DNA of 64,000 nucleotides from Lophius americanus (Eukaryota; Chordata; Actinopteri; Lophiiformes; Lophiidae): positions 7,302,001 through 7,366,000 of the forward strand of contig JBBDHG010000061.1 in assembly GCA_037951165.1 (NCBI GenBank), given 5' to 3'. Below the pieces are notes generated by a model. It was not told the origin of the DNA. It worked only from the letters and a program-made list of their open reading frames with translations, and did no database searches. Made by a program: the position numbers and the translations under genes. Below are positions 27,001-39,123 of the stretch, piece by piece (position 1 is the stretch's first letter; each line of letters opens with the position of its first letter).

Positions 27001-28977
27001 TTATCTGCAGAACTCAGCTCTGAGGCCAGAGGCGCTTTACATGCATTTGGTGCAAAATAACATGAGCAAACATGCCAAAATCATCCTGCTTCGGTCTTGT
27101 TCATGGCCCTGGGATAGATGTGACACGTCAGGGAAGGCAAAGTCTGCGCCACCACAACGAAGCAGTGACTCTCACAGCTGTGGGAAGCAGATGCTCTGAG
27201 GTTACAGGCACAAGCCTTGAGGGACATCACCACTCTGCCCTCCAGGGGCTGCATACGCAACACATTCGCTAAAGAAAACCTATCAAAGCCTTAAGTAGTA
27301 TTCTGTAAAGCGTTCCGTCTTCTGTCCTGTAAATTCAGTTGTTAAATACATCATGTGATAAAGCCTTCCATTCAGCGGAAGATGTTATATTTCAATCGTA
27401 GCTTACATTTATTTTGAAGAGATATTTTTGGAAACTTGTTTTTTTTAAGGAGAAAATATATTAATTTATATAACATCTTTAAAACTAATGTTTGCAAAGT
27501 GCTTTTACAAACTCTTCGTTACATTATCACAGATACATTATTTCCCTGGATGATCGATCAGATGGAAGCATATCAATAGTGATTCAAATTGGACCATAGG
27601 TGATGCAAGTTGTTGGTAATAAGTTATCGATGGTGACTGAGAAAGTTCTATCCCAAAATAGAAGAATAAAACCAAGCAAGTGCAGCATCTTTGATGTAAA
27701 CCTATATTTTGAAGCGGTCTATGAAACATCTGGCATGGCCAAGGCTGCATTTAGATTTTTGAATTGAAATACCACTCTCCCTCCTGTCGACTGCCAAAAA
27801 GTGATCATTAGTTTCATTCAGGAGGGCGTACTGTATAAAACATCACCTAACAAGCAGGTAAGTCAAGTTGTCCGCCCCTGTCTATATAAATGGCCATTAG
27901 ATGTAGCTAGTGTCACTCTCAGGTTTCAGTCCTAGTGAGCCTTAGATTTCTGCGGACCTCTCAAGTCTGACCAGACATGTTTAAAAAACGTGTTCAGCCA
28001 AAAGGCCAGAGCTGTCAGCTCTGAGCCTGCTCACAATGGGATCATCTGTGCAGACTGTAGATAACTGAGTGTCCTTTTTCAGTCCAAACCAGGCCAGATC
28101 CAACACAGGCCAGAATCTGCATTCAAATCAAATCAATATGCACGGATTTAGTACACTGCGGAGCATTGTAAGACCCATGATTCAATGGTCCCATTCCCTC
28201 TAAAGCTTTCCACAATTATTCCCTGACTATGGTTGAAGATGCCTGTAAATCAGTGTCTCAGTTGAGTTTGTTCATTACTAGAAAAAATAGCAAGAAAATG
28301 GAAAAGCGTGCATAGAAAGAAAAGGTAAAAATAAAAAAGAATTCCGAGACCTGAGGACGGGTGAGTAAATGCAAGAAGAAATCATCTGTTAAAATTAATT
28401 AGCCAAGCTTCTCTGAACACAAAATGACAAGACATTAAATATGTATTATTTATGAAATGTCTGTGCTCTCTGAAAAGGGTGTCTAGTGCTGTTAATTACT
28501 CAGCCATTCATTCAGAAAAGATTATTTCAAATGGGAAGTGAAAGCACGGCTAGACAGAAAAAGAGCTGTTAGTTTCTTTCACGCTATTTTTAAATGACAT
28601 TGGCAAAAATGAAAAAGCTAATTATGGTAGCTCTAAAATTCAAAGCTCATTTGAGGAGCAGCGTGTCAGGTTTATTGACGTATTCTGTAGAGTGATGTGG
28701 TTTGATGACCACCAAGCAATCTCATTGGCGTCATGAGGGAAAAGGAGGATCCACTGCATAAAAAATTATCCCTTGCAGAAATTAAAGTAACTTTGGTAAT
28801 AGATATTTATGTAGCCCATGTTTCGCTGCAGAAGCAACAAAATATTTATGAATATTCAATGGGTGACTTGGGAATGAAAAGATATTTTTCACAGTGCTTT
28901 GACACTCATTCTGGAGTTTATCAAATCAAAAATGTTACAAACAATGGTTTTGTTGTTAAATTCACTTCAACGTAAAA

Positions 28978-28988
28978 GGGGGGGGGGG
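28978..28988. repeat. Poly-G run
   Basis: Eleven consecutive G in the intron. A length polymorphism or assembly error is likely at such runs. Confidence 0.9.
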
Positions 28989-31900
28989 AAGTAGGAAACC
29001 ACCGCAAAATTTTAAAGTAGATTTAAACTAAAAAGAATCATCTACTTGCGGATTGGGTCTTGTTTTCTAAACTTTTGGATCACAGATTGTGCTTTTTAGG
29101 GGATTGTGTACGTTTCGGTAGATAAGCTGAGTTCCTGTGTGATTTGATTTAAGATTTTGTGCAGAGACTGGCAAACTTATGAAAATATTTTTCACATTAT
29201 GAAACCCCAACAGGCCAAATGTTTGGTGTTATACTTTATCATCAGCATGATTAGTTTTACTGTCCAACTAGTTAGAAAAAGAGCAGTGGTACTTTCAAGG
29301 TTTTGTGATTCCTCCTTAAAGGCAGTCACCTGGCAAAGTGGCAACGAGAGAAGGCCATTTATCCACTGAGATCACACCACCCCGATGATGTCAGTAACAG
29401 ATGACTGTAAGACACTCCCCACTCCACTGCGTCCCAGCCAACTTTGGTCACTGAGGGCAGAAGGGAAAGAGGGTGGGGTTGCATTAGGGGAGATAATTAC
29501 CAGTATAAATGAAGCCCTGCGAACGATTCGCACTGCTGGGTACCCTGATCTAGTCTCCAAGGCAACCTCAGCACGCTCATTTGTTTTGTAGATGAGTAAT
29601 TACACCCAATTAGTGGGTGGTGGAAAAAAGAGGGAGTCCAAGAAAGGCCCATTGTTCTGGATAGATTGTGTGAATATTAATAGGGGGAAGGTCTGTGGCA
29701 CGGTGATATGATCGGTTATAGTAGCGCAGCTGTGGGCACACTCTGTCCATTCTCATCCTGCATAATAGATCAGATAGCCACAGATGAAAATACATGGCTT
29801 TGAGAAAGTGTGCCTGAGTTGTTGTCCAGCTGCGGTCAAACAAATTCAGTTTCTTACCCAGGTCTCTCACTCCTGCAGACAACGCAACGGCATGCAGCGC
29901 TTGCAAATATCTCACTACACTGGATAAATGTAGTAAACGATAATGGTAAATTTGTTGACCTCACTCCTAGTTTCTACACAACCATTGTATTGTATTTTTT
30001 CTTTAACATCACACGGCCCAAGTTTGGCAATCTATCCATTCTTTGTCAGCTTGAGCAGTTTCCTGGCATTGTTAACGCCTAAAGTTATCTTAAAAACGAT
30101 AATTAGATTATTTTTATTGAACAGACCATGTCTGCGAAAACTTCCAACCATTTGCAGCTTCTTCTTTTTTTCTCACTGTTTCCTGTTCGTACTGGCGTGA
30201 GGTACAGAAACGCTGCCTTTGCTTTGCCTCTGTGAACTTTGATGATGATGTAGTTTTATTCTCTGAAGAAAGGGTCATGGCATGTCAGCGGATCCATACA
30301 ATGTCAGCATAGAGGTTGAAGGTTCTAGCTGAGAAGAAAAGCAAGGTAAAAAAAAAAGAAAAAACCTATTAGATGAAAGAAAACAACTTCTGTCCGATTA
30401 ACGATTGTTCAGTTGCTCTAAACAATAACATTTCTCTAATTTAAATGACGTTTTAATGTGGGTTATGCCTTGTTTTTAACTATATTAATAACCTTTATTA
30501 ATATGTATCTACTTTCCTGATCTCTGCAAAGATGTTGCAATGTTACTTTTAAGTGATACGTCATTATTTACGTCAAGTTTAAAAGTTTAAAAAGCATTTT
30601 TTTCACTATGATCACTATGGAAGCTTCTTGAAAGTATTATATAATTGTAAGTAATGCTTGTTTATTTCCAGTTTGCACTATTCCAAACATATCAGATTTC
30701 TTTATGAATTCCCAATAACATGGTTTGTGCTGTTGTCAAACATTTTTTTTTCCACACTATAATTGTTCCATTGATCCAGTTTTCCTCATTAGCGAGGCCA
30801 ATCAATTTTCTGTGACATTTGTCTAAGTGAAGTAAATGGAATCAATGGTTCTTGAGCTTTGTTCAATCTGTCAGACATTACGAGACGTACGTGGGAAGCC
30901 TGCCGTTTTTGGAGCCTATAATTTGATGAGTGGGCAGACAGGCCACAAGTGGAGAGATCAGAGTGCTAAAAAGCATTGGCAGTGAGAAATATGGCTGGTG
31001 CTTACATTCCATTTGGCAGAAGTGGACTATCTCAGTCTGAATGGGTGGAGGTGAAAGTGGCTTTGAATGGCTGTTCGCTCCAGGACCGCTGTGTGTTAAA
31101 AACAAACACACAGCGGGACAAACATGAAAAAGCTGGTGTCACCAATCTCAAACCCTCCTGAGTAGATTAACTGTGTTATCAAAGAAGTGTGAGAAGAAGC
31201 CATTCCTTTTAATTGCAGTCTTTCTGCGAGCAGCTTGTCTCAGATTGACAAGCCATAAATGTCAGCACAGAATTATTGCTGAAAGAAATTTGATTGATAA
31301 TCCACCATCTGTGTCAAAGAGAGAATCATTGGATGAAGCCAATCTCATACGTTCCCAGGGTGCTTAGTGCCTCTCATAATAGTTTTATCAATAAACACCA
31401 AAAGTCCCTGTATCTTTTTCACATAGAAAAACTATTTCAATAAATTATAGTCTGTTTCTTTAAATCAAAACGACTTACTTTATGTGAAATGAGCGAATAA
31501 TTCTCTTCGTGAGATGAGACATGTACTTATCTGTCTTTTAATGATTCTTTAATTTTCTTATTTCTTAATCCTTGCAAGAAAACATGTAAAACACACCAAC
31601 ATATCAAAGCTTTGACCGCACTGTATATCCTGTTTTTATTATTACGGGCCCATTTCAATCCAAGCGAGGCCTCATGTATGTTGAAGACGTCTTATTTCTG
31701 TTCTTCTGGGATGTATGTATTAATAATTGTACTCCTTGTGTATGAACTTAAGCCGAGTGTTTCAAGCACAGACAATATGCCAAGGGGGCGTGGCCACAAG
31801 GCAGGAGGGGGGGAGGGAGGGCATGGAGCGCCAAGTAAAGCAGACAAACTGAAGGATGTAACCTAAACATGGTGTAACACATGCACCGAGCTTTATTCAA

Positions 31901-31990
31901 CAATCTGGACATTGACTTTGACAATGAAAACGTTGATTTCCACAATGATGGAGTCCCCTCCCCCTCCCCACTCTATACTGTATCTCCCAG

Positions 31991-32170
31991 GCCTCCCCGA
32001 TTATGGGTTTTACTCTGCGCCCAGTGACCAGAGGGGGGGGCCCTGCTCCTTTGCTGACTATGGCTCCCTGGGGCCCCAAGCGGCTCAGATGCTGCACAGT
32101 GAGCATGCCACCTCCGCCTGCAACTCCCCCCTCCAGCACCTACACAGCCCGGATCAGTTTAAGAACCCAG
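31991..32170 (+). CDS. msi2: Musashi-2 cassette exon (180 nt)
   Basis: The frame after two codon-completing bases reads LPDYGFYSAPSDQRGGPCSF, then ADYGSLGPQAAQMLHSEHAT, then SACNSPLQHLHSPDQFKNP: 59 codons plus one final G. The acceptor CCCAG follows a C-rich tract (TCCCCTCCCCCTCCCC, about 31956-31972). The donor is CCAG|GTTTGT, which is weaker than consensus. Its phase (two bases in, one base out) matches both neighbours exactly, so inclusion adds 60 residues and skipping removes them without a frame change. I associate this 'PDYGFYS...DQFK..PG' segment with long Musashi-2 isoforms from memory. It is rich in Ser, Gln, His and Gly, with no folded domain visible. The open frame continues upstream into the intron by chance. 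Confidence 0.88.
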
Positions 32171-32376
32171 GTTTGTATATGCGCATCTATCTCATCCACG
32201 TTTTGGAGTTTTTCAGTATGATTCATAACATTCTTCCATGCAGATGATCTTAGATATTTTATGTTACTTTTACATTTTCTCCTTCATTTGTTAATGAAAG
32301 TATAAAAAAAACATTCCTCCCCTTTTCAAGAACGATCTTCTTTTTTTTTTTAAACGTCTTGCTGACCAAATATTAA

Positions 32377-32501
32377 TGCATGTTCTCCGTCCTCCTTTGA
32401 ATTTTCAATGTAGATTTTCTGTCTCTTTGTGGAGTTCTTTCCCAGCCCCTGCTTGCACATACGGGGCCTGCACACTCAGAATGCAATCCTTCATTTGCAT
32501 G
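32377..32501 (+). promoter_or_regulatory. Pair of TGCATG (RBFOX-type) motifs downstream of the cassette exon
   Basis: TGCATG occurs at 32377-32382 and 32496-32501, which is 207 and 326 nt past the cassette donor. RBFOX proteins bind UGCAUG, and sites downstream of an exon usually promote its inclusion. The motif and spacing are seen; function is inferred. The second copy overlaps an octamer-like ATTTGCAT. Confidence 0.5.
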
Positions 32502-34806
32502 TGGACCAAATAAGTAGTAATGATGTCGGCGAGAAGCTCGATCTCCCACAGCTAGCTCAAGATGATGTGAATCTTGAAGAGCAAAGGGAAGAGTTAAGAG
32601 TGGGAGTGAGTCATTTGTTTAGTGGAGCCCTTTAAGTATTTTAAGAATGATTGCTCGTGTTATTACTGTGAGAAAGTCTGGGAAATCAGTCACTGCTCTG
32701 TGTGTGACACACTTGAAAGACAACATTTTTGCATAATACAGACATTCTACAGCACAAGCACATTTTTATCCAGTGCTCTACTCTGAGTCATCATAGCTTT
32801 AAACAGCCAGTGATGAGCTTCCACTGCCAAGTAGAGTACAGGATAATGAGTATTGGCTTTTGATATCTACATGCACGGCATCAAAGTGAGTGAGTTTAGT
32901 CAAGGTATTTCTTCAAGAACCAGATCAGTCTTCTGAATAAACCTTACTCTAATCCTTCTCTACCTCTGTTTGTGTTTTCTTCAGATGATAATATGATCAT
33001 GTTTTCAATGACATGTCATACCACCAATGTGCATTTCATAGAAAGTAGTTGAAATCCAAAGTTGTCTAGTTTAATTGAGTGCATTGTGGGAGATAAGCCA
33101 GTGACAGTGTTGACCTACACACAGTGGCGTCTGGAGACCTGCGTCTCCCTTTTGGACTTTAATCATGCCATAGCCTTCAATCTTGTGTCCCCGCCCTCAG
33201 AGACGTAGCATCAGAAGTATTGAAAACCAGAGGAGCTGTCCTCTCACACTCCCGTAGCATTAAATTGTGTGTGTGAGTGTTGGTCCATCTGTCCCTCTAA
33301 AAGTTGGCCCGCTGCTCCAGGCAGTTGTTGGCATTTCGTACAGACTGACTGTGAAAACTTCAACAAATAGCAAAAAACACTCATTCAGCAAATAAACAAC
33401 TAAACCGATGTGATGCTGTTCCTGTTGGCTTGTGTGGTAGCATTAGTTCTGATGAAGAATGTGTCGTGTTTAAATTCACACACAGTGGAAAACGCTATAA
33501 CTACAAAAACGACGCCATGGTGTGATTGTACAGGATGGTTAAAGCATGTTAATGTCATTGTGGACAATATTAGAGAAGAAATTATTTTCGTACTGGTGTC
33601 TGTGAGTTGTTATTGTTGTTTTGCTTGGTTGGTAAAGCACGGGTTCTTCTCACCAAGGAGACACACATGTAATTCCTCAGTGAGTCAGCAACGCTTCTTT
33701 ACATCCCAACATTGTTGTTTTTGAAATAAACTCTGCAATGTTGAGCCAGACTATATTAAAATCACATTATACAAAATCAAATACAACAGTGCCGTTGAGA
33801 TGTTTGTTCTCGTTAGATAACAAGAAAAATGAATGTTTCACAGGAAGTATAATTGAATTTTGTTTTAGTATTGGTATATTATTGGGAGTTTACTGATGAT
33901 GGAGAAAGTCTGGGAAATCAGCCACAGATCATAACTCATAACTCATATTTGGTATATCCTGTCATATATATTTCTGTTCAAATGCTAGAGTGAGCAGGGC
34001 TCATATTAAAACCCAAGACTCAGAAACAGAGTAGAATAGTTTTCATATCCAGTTTGATGGCAAATCAAATAATGATAAATGATTTTCTTCTGCACAGAAT
34101 ATACATTTGTACTGTGATGTTAGATTTTAGTGTGTCAGAATGATGCAATTGGATGTTTGACACAGAAGACATTCCACATAGTGTTTTATAGACAGCTATA
34201 CAAAGGATGTTAACTAGCTCAGGTCTTCCCGTTTTGCACCACCTTTTTTTCTCATCACAGCCAAATTGATCTGTTATGAAAGCAGAAAAAGGACTTCGCA
34301 CTATTATTGCTTTATAAAACAAAAAAAACAATGATGTCTTCTTTTTTTTTGGCTCCAGTGGAACTTATTCGGAGCAGTGATCTGACCCACATCACGGCTG
34401 GGACTGTTTTGCTCCCAGAACTTAATGCAGAACCAGCGCAGCACCTAAATTTAAATGAAAAAATGAGCTTAACAGAGAGAGGGTGAGCCACATTAATAAA
34501 ACTCACCAGACATAGAAAAATTAGGATTGCTATTTCAACTAAAAAAAAATCTTAATTATATAAAAAGCCAGCCTACTGGGGGCTGTGCGGGCGAGATAAG
34601 AGTGCTCGCTACTCACTTTTTAAAGTCCTTGCAGTTAAACAGCAGTGTCAACTCCACTAGATGTGTGTTTAGTGAGATGGCTTAATTTTTCTGCAGTGCT
34701 ATACACGCATAACCAGACTGTGTTTTTAGGGGTTTATAGTTGACCTAACACATCTATAGCTTTGAGAGGGACATGTTGAATATGGTGACAGTCATACAGT
34801 TTGCAT

Positions 34807-35035
34807 AGTGTTTGTGTGTGTGTGTGTTTGTGTGTGTGTGTCTGTGTCTGTGTGCGTGAGTGAGTGAGTGTGTGCGTGTCTGTGTGCGTGTGTGTCTGTG
34901 TGTGTGTGCGTGAGTGAGTGCGTGCGTGTATGCGTGCGTTTGTGTCTGTGTGTGTGTGTGTGAGTGCGTGCATGTTTGTGTGCGTGTGTGTGTGTTTCTG
35001 TGTGTGTGTGTGTGAGTGAGTGCGTGCGTGTGTGT
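34807..35035. repeat. GT/CA microsatellite, interrupted
   Basis: About 230 bp of GT repeats with regular TGAG, TGCG and TCTG variants inside the msi2 intron. His/Thr-rich minus-strand open frames through it are artefacts. Confidence 0.96.
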
Positions 35036-36131
35036 AGCCTCACATTGGATGTATTGCAGTTCGACTCTGTATTTCTTTATAACTGTACTAAAAGGAATTC
35101 AAAGAGTTGAGCTCATACATACGGAAGATGGGGTGTTTTCTCCGGTGGGAAGATTTTTCTTTTTAATGTACTTGTTCATTTTTTTTCCTCGGTCTGTCTT
35201 TGAATAGGGGCGAGACAGGGTTATGTGGAGCTGACAGCAGAGGAGATTGCTGTTGAGAGATCACTACATTTTTCTTCCTCCCTGAATGTTTTTTCCTGTA
35301 TTACCTACGTTAATGGCCTTTAGTGGGCATCTGGATTTTCAAAAGACATTTTATTAGTCTGGGTTGCTTTTACTCACAGAGCAAAGGTGGTAAGTCATGT
35401 ACAGTATTTCTTTTTTATCCCTCTTGAGTTTGGACCTGCACATGAACTTGGGTCAAGTTTTTATATTAACCCCTCATGCCTCCCTCTCTTGTCTCACATA
35501 CCTATTTTGTTTTACGCCTGAAGTTACTCCAGCAGACTGAGAGACGGAGACACATAGCCCAGAGAATATTTTTAATAGGATCTTGCCGGTGTCTGTGAAT
35601 CATTAGGTCGTACAGAAAAGCATTACAGCTCAAGTCAATCACAAATCCTCCATACAATCGTAATCCTGTTATCCTCTTCCTAGTCAACAGCCGAAGTTCT
35701 TTTACAAATACTCTTCCACATTATGCATGGCAACATTTACACTGCAACCTTACTAATTTATTAGCATGGTGGAAGTATCTCTAGAAAATGTGCCTGTTTG
35801 TGTTGTGCATGATTATACAAAGTGAATGTTACTACTGTGCATAAAACAAGCAGCATGCAGATAATATCTAGAATATCATACTGGATTCAGCATTCATCTT
35901 GGTGTTTACAAAACTCAATCCTGCACTAGTTTCTCGGTCTGTAACGACTGATATTGAACATGACGTCATTCTCTGTAAACTCTGATAAGGCCTATAATCA
36001 TGTCCTTCGTGACGAAACCATGAATCCAGTAATGTGTTCTTTTAAGTTCTTTAAGTGTGTCCCGTGAGAATCCTGCTGATCATTGCTGAATGTTTCTGAG
36101 CTGCTCGGCTATCCACTCTGTTTGTATGCAG

Positions 36132-36286
36132 GCGCCAACCCGACAAGGCCTGGAGGTTTCCCTGGTGCGAATAGTCCAGGACCGGTGGCTGACATGTATG
36201 CACCCAGCAGCCAGGATTCGGCTGTGGGCAACTACATCAGCGCCGCTAGCCCTCAGCCTGGCTCTGGGTTTGGTCCCAGCATCACC
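36132..36286 (+). CDS. msi2: Musashi-2 coding exon, Pro/Gly-rich C-terminal segment
   Basis: After two bases (GC) that complete a Gly codon, 51 codons read [20 protein letters not shown], then [20 protein letters not shown], then QPGSGFGPSIT. This is the near-invariant C-terminal stretch of Musashi-2; mammalian MSI2 has '[39 protein letters not shown]' in parts that I recognise. The acceptor is TTTGTATGCAG and the donor ACC|GTGAGT, both good. The exon ends on a codon boundary, which fits the phase-0 terminal exon. It can follow the short donor (giving ...RGSGANP), the long donor (...STGPGANP) or the cassette exon (...FKNPGANP). The segment is disordered and mediates protein contacts in Musashi proteins rather than RNA binding. 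Confidence 0.97.
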
Positions 36287-39052
36287 GTGAGTACTCTTAT
36301 CCAGCCTCTTTTTCTGAGAATAGCCACTAAAATAAGACACTAAGCTAATGCAAACTGCCTCTGATTGAAAACAAATCTATCATAGAGAGTAGAGCTTATT
36401 AATTATCACATGCATCCCCTGAATTTATTCAAATAACTACCCCCTGTCGGTAGATTAGTGCGACCAGTGAATCCTTTCTTTGCAGAGAGATCAGTGGTCC
36501 CTCAAGCACTTTGCACATTGGCTCCATCCTCAGCGCTGAAAGTTTTCTGTGTCAAATGCAAATGTTTATTCCCCTCGCCGCTCAAATCACCTCACCTCAG
36601 ATCATGTGTCACCTTACCAGAACAAATTTCCTTTATTTTTAGAATCCCATCTGTCCCAGAGCTCGAGTTTGCTCTGTCACAAGGATAATGCTTTCCAAGC
36701 TGGTTTTGTCTCAGCCAGTGTCCTTGTCATGTAGTTGCTGAACCAGGTGCGGGTGAGTTAGCTGCCAGTTGCTATGTCAACTCATAAGTGTAAGATTAGC
36801 AGTGCGAGTGCTCTGCACTCAGAACTATCTGGGCCTGCGTTTCGGTGTAGGTGATGTGCATCCACCTGCTCATAATCCTGCTTCTTGTTTCCACTGTAAT
36901 CAAAAACAAGCATTGGAAAAAGTGCTTGGAGACTTCTCAGGTGTCATTAACAATGAAGTCATAGCCTAAAAAACATAATGACAATGAAAACTGGGCAATA
37001 TCATTTACAATCCAGATTCCTCTGTTATTATAATCAGCCAATAAAACTGATAAAGCAGCATCTTCAAGCCCATAAAGTCTGATAACCAGCAAAGACTGCA
37101 TAAGCCAAACAGTAAAATATCAGTGTCCAACTTTGGTCCAGTAAAAACAATGTTTAGCATGAGGTTCAAACACCCACAAAAAGATACTGTCAGCTCTTTG
37201 CTTGTTTTGCCTATTTTAATCTACCTTGGACCTCACTGAATAATTAATCAAAGGTTTGATGACCTAGCAAGAGATGTATGGGCTGAGCGTGTAGACTCAC
37301 CTGTCTACAGGCCTGTTGTTTGTACTGTTTTACCTGATTGAGTTGAGTGACACAGTATATGCTGGGTGAATAACACCTGCTCTCTTAGAGAAGCTAATTA
37401 CTGCTCGACTTACCTGAGGTGGGGAAACATGCACATTAGTACCACGAGACGACGGAGAGGAAACATCCATCCAAACTTTGTGTTCCACATCATTGATGAA
37501 AATGTCTTCAAGTGTAAGAAAGATTCATTTGGATATAATCTTCGTTATTTGTCGGATTCTTTGAGTTGAGTTTGAGGCGTGTTCAGCAGCTCGTTAACAT
37601 TTGGTCTGAGTCAGTGGTGCTGAGGATGAAGCTAATGTAGCCAGTATTTGATGGTGTCACTGGCAGCAAATGCACCAACAACTCATGAGAGGGTTAAATA
37701 GATTTTTTTAATCTTAGTAAGTTGTGTAAGTGATTTATGATGCCCAAACAAAAACACAGCTTAACAGAGAATTGCATTTTATTGGCTTTTTGCTTCCTAA
37801 GCAAAGCCTCTCTTATTAATTGTTTTAGGTCCACTGGCTATCTGCCATAATCTGTTGGTTTTGGCACAGGAAGAAAAATATTTGTTACGAAAGACCAAGC
37901 TGGCTCATTTTCAAAGCAGATTTAGCAGCAGATAGTTTGCAGATGGAAATGAGGCGATTTGTTTCCATTATTTATCATTTGTTGCAACAGTTAGCTTCCA
38001 ATACTACTGAATAGAAAAACAAGTCTGTAAATGCAACAAATTCTCAAATTCGAAGGGGCTAATTTACGACCCAGATCAGTGGGTAGTGAAGTATAGGTGA
38101 TACAGGTGAGGTTTTTTTGTCCCTCTCTCAGAATGTCGGATTGTGCCTGTGATGCGGCACATTCAATCACCACTTGAGAATTACCCAGTGAATAACACAG
38201 AGTGCAGTAAAGCAGAGAGGTGATGAGGGGGAACTTTGACTCTCAGCTCTGGGCGAGATGATCTCTCTTTTCAGAACATTAAAATAGGAAATGATTCAGA
38301 TCTAAAATGTGCGTTATTATCCACCTGTTTCCACCCAGGATGCCGTTGAAAGCGAACGCGCCTGACATATTTCACAACCTCACGGGTGACTTGAGAGACA
38401 GTGGGTCTCACGCTCTAGTGATTTATTAATCCCTTAAGCCAGTATCAAAACAGCCTGTGTGAAGAAGCAGTAATGAACTTAACCATTTTTTATGCAAGAC
38501 AATTAGAGTGCAATTAGCTGATTGGAGTGATAGAGACAGATAATCAACATTGAAAGTGCTCCTCTTTTCACTGTTGTGTGTGGATTCAAGGATTTCTCCA
38601 GACCTGTCAGCAGCAATATTCACAGGATCCTGATATCCGAGCCACATAGTGGAAACCATTCAGTGCTGAGAAACACACAGATCGTAGGGAGGGCTGTTCA
38701 TGATCTCATCGTCTGCATGCTCTCAGATAAAATCACCTGTGTATGTTGGCGCAAATAGGGCTGGTGTGTGTGATTTCACTCAGGTTATGCAGCTTCGTGA
38801 ATGATTTAACACAATGAGACATTGTTCACTGTATACAATATATCTAACTCTTTTTAACATTGTTTACCAGGACAGGATTTCACCCTTCTGAGGGTGTAGA
38901 CCAAAGCTGTGTCATGTATGCGTGACACTATAGCTTCCTGCTCTGCTACGGAATGAGTTGACAATCATGCTAGCTGAGAAACACTTTGATATGATACTCA
39001 CTTTGTCTCCTTGAAATGCCTACTGACAACAGCACTAACTGTACACTTTTAG
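36287..39052 (+). other. msi2: msi2 intron
   Basis: Last coding-region intron, from GTGAGT to CTTTTAG. No transposon or exon is recognised. A stretch at 38210-38560 is of balanced composition, free of simple repeats, and holds AATTAG/TTAATC motifs; it could be a conserved non-coding element. Confidence 0.85.
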
Positions 39053-39094
39053 GGCCCGTTGATTGCGACAGCTTTTACAAATGGATACCATTGA
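39053..39094 (+). CDS. msi2: Musashi-2 terminal coding exon with stop
   Basis: Thirteen codons, GPLIATAFTNGYH, then TGA at 39092-39094. This C-terminus is identical in Musashi-1 and Musashi-2 of vertebrates and fixes both the gene identity and the reading frame. The acceptor is GTACACTTTTAG. The codon phase matches the exon ending at 36286. The exon continues into 3' UTR with two possible donors: CAG|GTGGCC at 39099 and GAG|GTATTG at 39124. Confidence 0.96.
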   Translation, partial: GPLIATAFTNGYH

Positions 39095-39123
39095 ACAGGT
39101 GGCCGGTTGCCATCTCATCAGAG
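39095..39123 (+). other. msi2: msi2 3' UTR, first part
   Basis: Sequence after the stop reads AACAGGTGGCCGGTTGCCAT then CTCATCAGAG before a candidate donor GTATTG. As I recall it, the mammalian MSI2 3' UTR begins similarly (CAGGTG..., TTGCCATCTCA, GAG). If the donor at 39124 is used, the exon junction is only 29 nt after the stop, too close to trigger nonsense-mediated decay. Confidence 0.5.

Larger units (their letters stand above)
16889..31990 (+). other. msi2: msi2 intron
   Basis: This intron separates the Ala-rich exon from the cassette exon, with donor GTAAAC (or GTAGGG at 16832) and an acceptor after a C-rich tract. It contains an AAT microsatellite, an AT palindrome, a Tc1 remnant, a LINE remnant and a 477-bp tandem array. 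From 24.1 to 32.0 kb I see no transposon I can name. That part has several low-repeat stretches with homeodomain-type AATTA motifs (for example 28370-28730) and a perfect hairpin at 31086-31116. No further coding exon was recognised. Confidence 0.85.
32171..36131 (+). other. msi2: msi2 intron
   Basis: Intron between the cassette exon and the next constitutive exon. It holds two TGCATG motifs close to the cassette donor (32377 and 32496) and a long GT microsatellite (34807-35035). I see no named transposon and no further exon. The open frame at 32429-32635 has no splice context or recognisable similarity. Confidence 0.85.

Noticed and set aside
28733..28975. 80-codon plus-strand open frame ending before a G run
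   Set aside because: No recognised similarity, no splice sites at its edges, and AT-driven composition.
31912..31990. Upstream extension of the cassette-exon frame beginning with ATG at 31912
   Set aside because: The frame is open by chance through the C-rich tract. The recognised Musashi sequence and acceptor start at 31991, in a phase that fits the neighbours.
34734..35043. Minus-strand His/Thr-rich open frames
   Set aside because: Translation of a GT microsatellite on the opposite strand of msi2.
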